From Entrophospora sp. SA101 (Eukaryota > Glomeromycota > Glomeromycetes > Entrophosporales > Entrophosporaceae), in the NCBI GenBank assembly GCA_958430865.1, contig CAUDNR010000101.1:3040-14375 (forward strand): a stretch of DNA of 11,336 bases, read 5' to 3'. Below, piece by piece: positions 1 to 7,615 of the stretch. Position 1 is the stretch's first letter; each line of letters starts with the position of its first letter. Under the pieces are notes generated by a model. That model made no database searches. It was not told the origin of the DNA and saw only the letters and a list, made by a program, of their open reading frames with translations. The position numbers were made by a program, and so were the translations under genes.

Positions 1-466
1 AAATATATTTTTTAAAAAAAAATTAATGGACAATTTGGATTCCGTGATCTCTTAAATTTTAATAAGTTTGATATCCCGGATCTACATAACAAATTTCTAT
101 CGTTGATCGGCGGACCACCAATTAATATTCTTTATATTTATATTTTACACATTTACGTACCATATACGCAGAATCAAAAATATACCAGTACCTTTTCAGT
201 ATTGGTATTAGTATTAATATGTTGCAAATTCCGTATTTTATATGTGGAATTAAAACATACCTTTTCTATTTTCAGTATTAGTATTAGTATTATAATTAGT
301 ATGTTACAAATTCCGTGCTTCACATTAAATTTGAAAAGGGGTAATAATAATAGTAATTTTTCAAAACCGTATAATAAAAAGAAATACGTTGATTTCGTAT
401 TGTATATATATTTTTAAGCACGTATTTAACACATTAATTCCGTATTTTATTTTTCGTGGGGCATTA
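1..466. other. A+T-rich repeat-like DNA, no gene
   Basis: No convincing gene. A 104-codon open frame at 103-417 is low-complexity (Ile/Tyr/Ser/Asn from A+T-rich DNA) with no recognisable domain. The heptamer ATTCCGT recurs near 40, 231, 311 and 437, and a degenerate direct duplication is listed separately. This looks like the remains of an unidentified repeat family. Confidence 0.5.
172..335. repeat. Degenerate tandem duplication, about 80 bp unit
   Basis: Two neighbouring copies share the order ACCTTTT, then CAGTATT(G/A)GTATTAGTATTA, then ATATGTT or GTATGTT, then (G/A)CAAATTCCGT, followed by an A+T tail ending in ATTAAA. The first copy spans roughly 172-258 and the second roughly 252-335. 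The second carries extra GTATTA-type units, which suggests slippage within the duplicate. Confidence 0.5.
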
Positions 467-705
467 ATTCGAATACTCAAATTCATAATAATAACAAATA
501 AACAAATAATTCGAATAAACCTTATTCTAGCCCATTAAATGGTAATAATGATGAGATATTATAATAACAATAGTAATAATACCGGCAAGCTTGGTATTAG
601 TAATATTTGAAAAGTGTTTTAATCAACTGGAATTTATTTAAGTTCATAGCCGGTTAGGAGCTGTTAGGCTTGGCTGACCAAGGTTTTTCTATCGGCTAAC
701 ATCAC
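467..705 (+). repeat. Left arm of a ~3.2 kb inverted repeat pair
   Basis: This stretch reappears reverse-complemented at 3352-3637 with the same order of anchor blocks. ATTCGAATA(C/T)TCAAA at 467 is followed by a CAAATAATTC block. Then CC(G/A)GCAAGCTT(G/A)GTAT at 582-597 matches 14 of 16 positions, and ATCAACTGG(A/G)ATTTATTTA at 622-640 matches 18 of 19. A weaker block, AAGGTTTT followed by CGGCTAACATC, runs to about 705. The collinear order makes chance unlikely. It is either a long terminal inverted repeat of a decayed transposon or one of two solo insertions of the same family. Confidence 0.65.
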
Positions 706-2064
706 TACTGGAGATGAGTCATGGAGCAAACTTAGTGACAAACATTACAATAGTCTTCCAGATAATTATATATGAACAAAACAATAATTGAAAATACGCT
801 AACGTTCTGCCTCAATACAATCCTATCAGAATATTTTGTCGTATTCTACAGTATAACCATTGTTTCAACGGATTTTAAAAATTTTCATTACACATTAATA
901 TTAACAGATGAATGTTTTTAATTATGTCAAATGTTTTTACTTTAGTCAAGAGTTTTTGCTTTTAGTCAAATCGACAAAAAGAGAAACTACCTTTAGTCAA
1001 TACCAATACTTTAGTTAAGTCAATGACTAAAGCCATAAGTTTTGACATACATAATTAACCCACACACAATCTTTAATTAATTTTTACAATATGATTGAAG
1101 AATTTTGAAATTAAGATTACCAAATTCTATCATTTAGTTAAATCATAACTTCAATAATAGCCTCACTAAACCAATTGTATATAAAATCAAAGACATAGTA
1201 ATCAAAATTCAGGTATTAATAGTATTATTTGTAATTAAATAATTTTGAATTTCTATGAACCTATACTAAAATAATGGTGGTGACAAAATGTTGCATATCT
1301 CAACAAATGTTGAAAGATATGTGAAGATGGTTTGCATGATTCCAAAGCATAATTAAATGGGTTTAGATTCATTTGAAATAAAAAAAATTTATATAGCCAA
1401 TTTTTTCTAATTAAACGTCAAAACACCTGAAATATTTTATTTGTATTTTCTAGATGGCTTCAATTGATATATATCATTAACAAAAAAGGCATCACCTGAT
1501 ATTATCCTTAATAGATTATCCTTATTCACTCTTTAAATGTCCCCTATTACTATTGCTATTGCTAGAGATGTGACATGTGCATGAAAAAAAATGCAACACA
1601 TCATACACAATTCTATTCAAAAAAAGTGTGAATTTTTAATTTTTACCAAGTTTATTATTGATAGCATTTTTAAGAAATGTCAAAATCAAAAATTTGGCCT
1701 CATTTGTTAAACTGGGTAGAATTGATAATTTCAGCGCCTATTTCATCAGCTTTGCTTCTAAAGGAATTGGTTTACTTTTTTTTTTATAAATGATAAAAAG
1801 AGAATAAACTATTAACACCTGAATGTGTGTATTAAATTGGTATATATTTATTTTAATCACAAATTAAAATGTCCAAAAAATATCAACAATGATAATATGG
1901 AAATGTGGGAAGTAAAAATGTTAAAAATGATGATGATGATGATTAAACAATTAGAATAGAAAGTGGTAGAGAAGAAGGCAGTGGTAATGATAATAATATT
2001 GATTGAAAATTCTATTTAGATATTTTTTTTTATATTTTTTTTTTGAGATACACTTTGAGTAATT
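706..2064. other. Gene-poor interior of the inverted-repeat region
   Basis: No intact gene. A cluster of the nonamer TTTAGTCAA occurs at about 941, 961 and 992, with a variant at 1010 and an inverted copy at 1023-1031. A weak coding-like trace runs at 1288-1410 on the plus strand (start MLHISTNVERY, one in-frame TAA at 1354-1356), which I cannot identify. A short ATG trinucleotide run lies near 1928-1942. The rest is A+T-rich filler. Confidence 0.4.
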
Positions 2065-2589
2065 TGACGAAAGTGACGAAATCAACAAAACAATAAAATA
2101 AACTAATTATTTTGTAGATTTTTAAATTATGGAGTAAATAAAATTCATGATGTCAAATTCTAATTCACCCAATTCACCAATTCCTTCTCAATCATCATGT
2201 AATATGAATTTGCAAACATTAAAATTAGATAATATACCTGAAAGTTCATTTATCTAACAATAATCAAGAATTAGCTACAGGATGTCCTGTGTTTGATGTA
2301 TTGTTACACTCCATTAAAATAGTAAATGAAGAATCATTTCAACAATCAGAATTATCAAATGATTCTACAAAATTTTGAAGTTATGAAACCAGCAATAGAT
2401 GTGAAGCAGCAATTCCTACTAAATTTTGCATAAAAAAATTAAGTATCCAACCAAGAAACATGATTTATGATGTAAGAAAATGTTAAAATTAAATTCTTGT
2501 TTTAATAAAATTGAATTTTATATTTTCGTCATCTTTATCACAATTTGACTTTTGACTTTACCCTTTGTTGCTTTTCGTCACTTTCGTCA
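2065..2589. mobile_element. Short inverted-repeat element carrying a broken ORF
   Basis: TGACGAAAGTGACGAAA at 2065-2081 is repeated exactly in inverted orientation at 2573-2589 (17 bp perfect). Both copies are followed inward by a CAACAAA block, after one or two mismatched bases. Further TTTCGTCA copies lie inside and just outside the right end (about 2524, 2593, 2612). The 525-bp unit encloses a decayed coding stretch. The arrangement fits a small DNA transposon, a MITE that captured coding sequence, or a deletion derivative. No target-site duplication could be fixed, because the motif repeats beyond the right end. Confidence 0.55.
2147..2486 (+). pseudogene. Broken ORF inside the 2065-2589 element, unknown family
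   Basis: An open frame begins ATGATG at 2147, with a Ser/Asn/Pro-rich start (MMSNSNSPNSPIPS), and stops at TAA 2255-2257. Just upstream of that stop a +1 shift joins a second coherent frame (LSNNNQELATG...) that continues to 2486 except for a TGA at 2376-2378 between TKF and SYETSN. That TGA would be Trp if it arose from TGG. Near the end, IYD is followed by GTAAGA at 2472, a plausible splice donor, so the true exon may end at 2471. With one frameshift and one nonsense codon I regard this as a pseudogene of roughly 110 codons. No domain is recognised and no function is proposed. Amino acid composition, more than similarity, is what makes it look coding. Confidence 0.4.
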
Positions 2590-2819
2590 CATTTCGTCAT
2601 AAGTGCCCCATTTGACGAAATACTTTTTACACTCCAAAATACTTTTGTCAACCAACCTTGGTATACATTCTAAATTTTTTTGCAATGCATAAATGCGCAT
2701 GAAATTTTGAAATCTCATGCAATTTCCCATCTCTACCTATTGCCCATTAACATTTTCTTATTTAGTTTAATATTTGATTCTTTAAACATTGTAAATTATT
2801 GCAGAATTCAAATATTTGA

Positions 2820-2972
2820 AATATATTAACCAACCCTCTGAGACCTAAAGGTAAAGCTCCTCACAGGCTGGCTTACAAGCCAGGTTTCTTCGAGAAGTTT
2901 AAGAATATTAATTGGATCAAGGTTATTAATATCAATGGCTTAATAAAAAAAAAACCAGTTAAATTAAATTAA
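2820..2972 (+). other. Coding-like trace, 50 codons, basic
   Basis: An open frame with non-A+T-like codon use runs without a start codon from 2820 to TAA at 2970-2972. Its core is NPLRPKGKAPHRLAYKPG followed by a Phe/Lys/Asn stretch. The NPL-x-PKG segment faintly recalls the basic tail following SWIM-type zinc fingers in some MULE transposases, but the match is too short to rely on. It sits between the inverted arms at 467-705 and 3352-3637, so it may be a remnant of whatever that element encoded. It also contains a near-perfect palindrome, CTGGCTTACAAGCCAG. Confidence 0.25.
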
Positions 2973-3351
2973 AACCTACATTAAAAGAACTTTGGAGATA
3001 TTTTTTTTTTCAAATAAAATGATTCCATTTTCAACTCTTCTTATCCAATTATTTGATAGAGCAGCATCAAAATACAAAGATTTGGCTTTCAAAATGTTAG
3101 AATGAGCTTCAAAGGTTTTAATATCAATCATCATCCTTTCCAATTTTAATAATAATCAGATTTATTAATAATATGGTTTAAATGGGAGAGCATTATTATT
3201 AAATTTGATAAATTTATTAAATAGTAATTAAACAATTTTTTTACAAAGTAAAATCCATAATGAAATCAGTAAAATAGGCATATCGTGGCAAATCAAGATG
3301 TAACTGGTTTAGAAGGTATTTAATTATTTATAAACTTTTTTTAATGGAAAA
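2973..3351. other. A+T-rich spacer, nothing identified
   Basis: I see no gene, RNA or strong repeat here. The stretch is homopolymer-rich and ends where the right inverted arm begins. Confidence 0.4.
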
Positions 3352-3637
3352 GTTAGCGATGTCGGCTGGCAGAAAACCTTATCCGACCAATAAATTTAAA
3401 TAGTTTACTAGACAAATAACGTAATTTTTAAAACCGGGTTTTTTATTATTTTTACTTGTTTTTTTTTCTTTGTAAATAAATCCCAGTTGATGAAAAAATT
3501 CTCATATGATACTAAGCTTGCTGGCATTAATCCCAATTCGTCACCATCGTATTGGTTCACTATTTGCTAGGATTTCTATTCAAATAAGATTTATTTGAAT
3601 TATTTATTTTATTCGTTATGAGTTTGAATATTCGAAT
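3352..3637 (-). repeat. Right arm of the ~3.2 kb inverted repeat pair
   Basis: This is the reverse-complement partner of 467-705. On the minus strand it reads ATTCGAATATTCAAA (from about 3637), CCAGCAAGCTTAGTAT (3524-3509), ATCAACTGGGATTTATTTA (3491-3473), then a divergent AAGGTTTTCTGCCAGCCGACATC block near 3380-3357. It is longer than the left arm because of an A+T/T-run insertion between the last two blocks. Outermost sequence is self-similar (repeated ATTCGAAT/ATTCGTT), so the exact outer end is uncertain. Confidence 0.65.
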
Positions 3638-3820
3638 TACATTGAAATAAAACGAATAATTCGAATAAAATGGGTAATAGTAATATCATATATTGAAGGT
3701 GAATGATAAGAGAATGAAAAACGATAAGTCCAGTAATTACAGAATTAATACTAGACGATATTTATTATATCATTGTCCTTTTCTTCTGTGACCTCCATTA
3801 GTAAGCAAAAAATAAAATAA

Positions 3821-3954
3821 ACAGGCAAATCTCTCTATAATGAACTTCCATTCTCTTTATATAACAAACATATTAGTAAACACTCTCTATAATGAAGAAA
3901 AGCAGAAAAATTATACATAGGGACAGAAGGTTAATTATAGAGAGAATGAACTGT
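3821..3954. mobile_element. MITE-like element, 134 bp
   Basis: The left end ACAGGCAAATCTCTCTATAAT and the inverted right end ACAGTTCATTCTCTCTATAAT form imperfect terminal inverted repeats starting ACAG and ending CTGT. CTCTCTATAATGAA is repeated internally at 3831-3844 and 3883-3896, so the left part carries a roughly 52-bp direct repeat. There is no coding capacity. The size and structure fit a non-autonomous DNA transposon. The flanks do not give a clear target-site duplication. Confidence 0.6.
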
Positions 3955-4255
3955 ATTTTCTTCTTATTTAAAAATAAATTATGATGTCAATGTTTCACAT
4001 TTTTTTTTATAGTAAAAAAAAACTTCCACGAAGAACAGGTAGAACAAATAGTATATCTAGGTAGATGGAGATAGATTGTTTGGTATCTTGTTATTGACTC
4101 CCTCAACTCATCTCAAACAACTCTTTTTTAAATTACAAATAAAAAGAGAGTATATCTTAAATAACTGATACTAACGTGAAATGTACAGTGTATCTCTAAC
4201 ACCCATATTCGTAAAAAATGTATGCAGAAAAAAAGTTGTAATGGTGATCTTTTAA
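3955..4255. other. Spacer between MITE and coiled-coil island
   Basis: Nothing supportable is coded here on the plus strand. A minus-strand open frame at 4128-4394 is antisense to the following coding island and has no features of its own. The transition to the G+C-richer island occurs close to 4260. Confidence 0.4.
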
Positions 4256-4597
4256 ATTCAAAGTCATATCCGTGTAAGTAAAAAGGAAGCCACCGAACTC
4301 TTAACTCAACTCGAACAAAACTGACAAGCTGACCGTGATACCTGAGAAAGAGAACGGGGAGAATTAACAGAAAATCACCAAGCAGAAAGGTCAACTCTTA
4401 GTCAAACCATTACTAATCTGACCGAACAAAATGAGCAAAAACAAACTAAAATCAACCAACTTAATGAGTGAAGCCAAGGCCAACATCAGCGAATTAAAGA
4501 ACTAGAAGCCACCGAACAAAATCTCCGGCAAGAAAAAGCCAACTTAATCATCCAACACCAAACTAACCTGCAAAAAGAGCAACTTGAAAAAAAATTT
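4256..4597 (+). pseudogene. Gln-rich coiled-coil ORF, continuous only if TGA = Trp
   Basis: In this frame there is no TAA or TAG after 4253-4255. The only stops up to 4597 are three TGA codons, at 4322-4324, 4343-4345 and 4469-4471. Each falls where Trp gives a plausible sequence (EQN-W-QAD, DT-W-ERERGEL, LNE-W-SQG), and no TGG is used. The product is about 110 residues, rich in Gln, Glu, Lys, Asn and Leu, with coiled-coil character (for example RIKELEATEQNLRQEKANL). GAAGCCACCGAAC occurs twice, at 4286 and 4505. G+C is about 38-45% in three 60-base blocks counted, well above its surroundings. There is no ATG start, so it is 5'-truncated. The frame stays open to TAA 4862-4864 with one more TGA (4715-4717), but composition changes near 4590. 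TGA=Trp is the code of Mollicutes, and Mollicutes-related endobacteria live in these fungi. Origin by transfer is inference; a fungal gene with three TGG-to-TGA changes is the alternative. Confidence 0.55.
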
Positions 4598-4794
4598 ATA
4601 ATAAAGGATGGAAGGCGATTTCAAAGTCGTAAGAGGTATCTATTCCCAAATGTAGTTTTCCACTATTTCCCCTCATTTAAAAATAATGTCTCGTTTGAAG
4701 TCCTCCCTCACTTGTGAAAGATGTTTCCTCTTTTCTCTGTACATACCTACCTTATGCACATAAATTTATTTATTAAATATAACTTATTAACCCA

Positions 4795-5258
4795 GCATTA
4801 TCCGATTTTGTGGAAGGTCCTGATCATACAGGTAAAAACGCGGCTTATTTTGAAGAATGGATAAAAAATTAAATTATTTTTTTGTTTTGAAATAGAAATG
4901 ATATTTCATTATAGCAAATGTTCCTACAGTAAAAAATCCAGATGATGTAATTATAGAAGTCGGACCAACAAATAAGATTGTTTATATATCAGGTGTTTTA
5001 AATGAAACTCCTTTATAACAAACAGTATCTCAATAGACAAAAATTTCTTCAAAAATGGGACTTGGTTTAACATATAATTTCACTTCCACTAAAGTGAGTT
5101 TTTTAATATTGTATTCATTCATAATCATGCTATCATTATATTATTAAATTTATAATAAATTTTCTTTATTAAAAATAAAAGAAATTAAAAGGTTAAAAAA
5201 TTATTCTTCATAGGGGATTGTTAAAAATCATTATAAAAAAAAAACAATCAAAAAATAA
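4795..5258 (+). pseudogene. Broken multi-exon gene (3' part), unknown family
   Basis: Three coding-like blocks can be joined. The first follows an acceptor (TTAACCCAG) near 4795 and begins ALSDFVEGPDHT. It may end at donor GTAAAA (4832), with the next block from 4915 after ATTATAG, giving an 83-nt intron and matching phase. Alternatively it runs on through GKNAAYFEEWIKN to TAA 4870-4872. The second block, starting ANVPTVKNPDDVIIEVGPTN, reads to donor GTGAGT at 5094 but contains TAA (5016-5018) and TAG (5034-5036). Both fit Gln codons changed by one C-to-T step (ETPL-stop-QTVSQ-stop-TKIS). A 120-nt intron (5094-5213) leads to a final basic block ending at TAA 5256-5258. I do not recognise the family, and its 5' part is not evident upstream. 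Confidence 0.45.
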
Positions 5259-5918
5259 GAAAGATTCATTTTTGAATATTTTTTTTTTTTTTGAGGTTTA
5301 AAAATGTATATAATTTTTCAATTTATGATCATTTTTATTATAGATTTTATTATTTTGTGTGTTTCGTTTATATTTATATATATATATAAATTAGAATTAT
5401 ACATATATATTTGTTTTTTTTTCCTGTATATTAAAAAAGGTGGTGGTGATGATTATTGAACTATATATTACTCGCTACTCTAGTTTTGAGAAAATAAAAG
5501 TAATTAGGTAGGGCTTTTATTTTGTAATACAATTTCTTGTTTGAGAGTTTTATTGGACAAAAGAGATTTTTTGCCTTTTTAGAAAATCTATATCACAGTA
5601 AATAAATATCGAATTTAGAATTCCCATTTATCGAATAATTTGGCCAAGAAATCTTAATTTCTCTAAAGAAAGGTTTCTATGATTTGTTTTCAATTTTTAC
5701 ACAATCTCATTAATAATGATATTTATATTTATGTTTATCACTAGTATCTATAACGGGATTCTAGAAAGTTACAAAGTTAAACAGAAGAAAATTTATATAG
5801 TTCATTTGTATATAAAACTATAAATCTGTTTGCTAAAATTTCACTTATCGATTTTATTTTCTTTCGTAATTTTGAATTTTTTTATTTATAAATTTTTTTA
5901 ATCAATTATTAAAAAAAA
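5259..5918. other. Upstream region of the Zn2Cys6 gene
   Basis: Strongly A+T-rich DNA with homopolymer runs and a TA-dinucleotide tract near 5370-5390. No gene is seen. The last 100-150 bases probably contain the promoter and 5' untranslated region of the gene starting at 5919. Confidence 0.4.
5811..5817 (+). promoter_or_regulatory. Candidate TATA box
   Basis: TATAAAA lies about 100 bases upstream of the ATG at 5919, a reasonable place for a fungal core promoter. In DNA this A+T-rich such a heptamer is weak evidence on its own. Confidence 0.25.
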
Positions 5919-6969
5919 ATGGATCCGCCTCTATTAAACGAGCAGCAAATTCACAATAAATATTACAATCAACTTTCCAATCGTTTGCTCGAATCTCATT
6001 ATCCACAACAGATTCAAATATATCCAACATTATTGGATAATAGTCAAATATCATATTTACAACCAAATTCTCAATTACCATATTACCCATATCTAGATGT
6101 ATATCCTTTTAATGAACAACCGGGTCATACGGCACCACAGTCCGAATTGAAACCAGATACATTTAGTATTCGAACAAATAGACGACCGAAAAAGAAGGAA
6201 GCACGAAAAACAAAACCTTACGTAAAGCGCACGCATTCTCGTATTGCATGCAATCCATGCCGCGGAGCACGTTTAAGGTGTGTAAAAGAAGAGAAGAATT
6301 CTACTTCTTGCAATAGGTGCATTGAAGAGAAAAGAATATGCATTTTTGATGAAAATCCGGGAAAACGAGGTCGCAAACTTAATAGCAAAAATAAACCTAA
6401 GGTAAAAAAAAATCAAATTTTTTCAATACTCTTTCTTTGTTTCAAATAATCATCTATTTTCTTTAATTAATAGGAAAAAGAAACAAAAAATTGTGATGTC
6501 AATGCTGCTGATAATATTATCAAAGTTACTAAACCATGTTATCATGGTAACAATGGAGTAATATCTGATAATCTTAATTTAAAAGGTACTTCTAGTATTT
6601 CGAGTCCAAAAATAAGACAAACACAAGGTAATAGCAATGATAAAAATAAAAATAAAAATAAAAATAGTACTAATGATAATATATACGTACATATTCCCGT
6701 AAATCCAGTTAATATTGTCGTTGACACTCATATCAATATAGATGGTATTTATAAGTAATGTAAATTAATTAACTAATTAACTAATTTATTCGTTCGTTCT
6801 TACTAACAAAAAAAAATTTTTTTATATATGTAATTGTTTGCAACAACTATTGTTTCAAGATAATATCTATAATCATCAAACCAATACCCAGCAAGAAACA
6901 AATCTTGATCATTATGATACTTATATGTATGAGGCGGCGGATGTACTGAAGCTACTATCACGACTATGA
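5919..6969 (+). CDS. Zn2Cys6 (GAL4-type) transcription factor, 3 exons
   Basis: Likely a nuclear DNA-binding regulator. Exon 1 (5919-6401) encodes a Gln/Tyr/Pro-rich N-terminus, a basic stretch around residues 85-107 (RRPKKKEARK) that could serve nuclear import, and a complete zinc cluster. The cysteines C111, C114, C121, C131, C134 and C141 fit CX2CX6CX9CX2CX6C. A second basic patch (GKRGRK) follows. Intron 1 is 6402-6473 (72 nt, GTAAAA...TAG). Exon 2 (6474-6744) is Asn/Lys-rich with alternating KN repeats. Intron 2 (6745-6859, 115 nt) holds a perfect TACTAAC branch site at 6801-6807. Exon 3 (6860-6969) ends in an acidic/hydrophobic tail, EAADVLKLLSRL. The spliced length is 864 nt, 287 residues. 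If intron 2 is retained, translation ends at TAA 6756-6758 (255 residues). No middle-homology region is visible, so it is short for the class. The ATG is the first in frame after an A-rich leader. Target genes cannot be inferred. Confidence 0.82.
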
Positions 6970-7157
6970 GATAAAATATATTGGTGATAATAGACGGTAA
7001 ATACTTGGTTATCTGCTGGATTGTGCGGGCGCGAGAAATGCTAAAAAACAATTTTTTTATTTTTTTCCTTTGCTTTGGTCGAAATTACATTTTAAAAAAT
7101 ATTCTGTTCTTTTTCTATCAAAATTTCATTTATATTTTATTCTATAATTGGCTCGGT

Positions 7158-7204
7158 CTAAAGACCTAAAAATAGCATTATTGGTTAATAGAATAGGTCT
7201 TTAG
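7158..7204. repeat. Perfect 11-bp inverted repeat, 25-base loop
   Basis: CTAAAGACCTA at 7158-7168 is matched by TAGGTCTTTAG at 7194-7204. It lies about 190 bases downstream of the Zn2Cys6 stop codon. A second small near-palindrome, TGTAGAGTTCTACA, follows at 7224-7237. It may be the core of a degraded MITE; there is no reason to call it a terminator in a eukaryote. Confidence 0.5.
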
Positions 7205-7330
7205 TTTTAACGCAATAATTTGTTGTAGAGTTCTACATGTAAAGATGCGTATAGCAGTGTTGAAATTTGATTGGATGATTCCAAATGTAGTCATAATCTG
7301 AATTTTATTATATTAATATTAAAAGAATGG

Positions 7331-7368
7331 TTGACGAAATTGACGAAATTGAAAATTGACAAAATTGA
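7331..7368. repeat. Tandem TTGACGAAA-type repeat
   Basis: Four to five consecutive units: TTGACGAAA, TTGACGAAA, TTGAAAA, TTGACAAAA, TTGAAG. The same GACGAAA core forms the terminal repeats of the 2065-2589 element and recurs at about 10080 (GACGAAATTGACC), so a dispersed repeat family is likely. Confidence 0.6.
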
Positions 7369-7508
7369 AGTGATTAATTAAACCGACCAAATTTTCATAC
7401 AAAGATATGGCTAAATATTGATTTTAAATATATCAGTATGTCACCAAAAAAAAAAGATTTAGATTCGGTAAAAAAGAATTGAGAATAATCGTAATGGTAA
7501 ATATCCAA

Positions 7509-7527
7509 TGTCACAATAATACATCCA
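7509..7527 (+). repeat. Left terminal inverted repeat of the transposon
   Basis: TGTCACAATAATACATCCA, identical over 19 bases to the reverse complement of 10304-10322. The match ends at 7508, where the outer bases diverge. Confidence 0.9.
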
Positions 7528-7615
7528 TTTTTATATAGAGGGGCCAAATTATCATGAAGTTTGCACGTGATAAAAATTTATTTTTTATTTTTTTTTAAAA
7601 AGTTATATTAATGAA

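Larger units (their letters stand above)
6970..7503. other. Spacer between regulator gene and transposon
   Basis: A+T-rich, with no gene supported. It contains two small inverted repeats and a short tandem repeat that are listed separately. The 3' untranslated region of the Zn2Cys6 gene probably occupies its left end. Confidence 0.4.

Noticed and set aside
103..417. 104-codon open frame on the plus strand
   Set aside because: Low-complexity Ile/Tyr/Ser/Asn translation of A+T-rich repeats, partly produced by the tandem duplication at 172-335; no domain or coding bias.
655..712. tRNA- or hairpin RNA-like G+C-richer segment
   Set aside because: No acceptor stem or conserved T-loop sequence (GGTTCGANNC) could be found. 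The segment is explained as the inner end of the inverted arm shared with 3352-3390.
1268..1400. Another possible TGA-as-Trp frame
   Set aside because: One frame here shows two TGA codons in Trp-like contexts, but it also has TAG and TAA stops within a few dozen codons and no compositional contrast, unlike the island at 4256-4597.
4128..4394. 88-codon minus-strand open frame with hydrophobic start
   Set aside because: It lies antisense to the Gln/Glu-rich island; its Leu/Phe richness is the complement of CAA/GAA/AAA codons.
5902..6090. 62-codon minus-strand frame
   Set aside because: Antisense shadow of the N-terminus of the Zn2Cys6 gene.
6803..7051. 82-codon minus-strand frame and overlapping plus-strand frame at 6981-7169
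   Set aside because: The first overlaps intron 2 and exon 3 of the Zn2Cys6 gene antisense; the second is Phe/Leu/Ile-rich translation of T-runs.
7331..7368. Possible CRISPR array
   Set aside because: Units are 7-9 bases with no spacers; this is a simple tandem repeat in a eukaryotic context.
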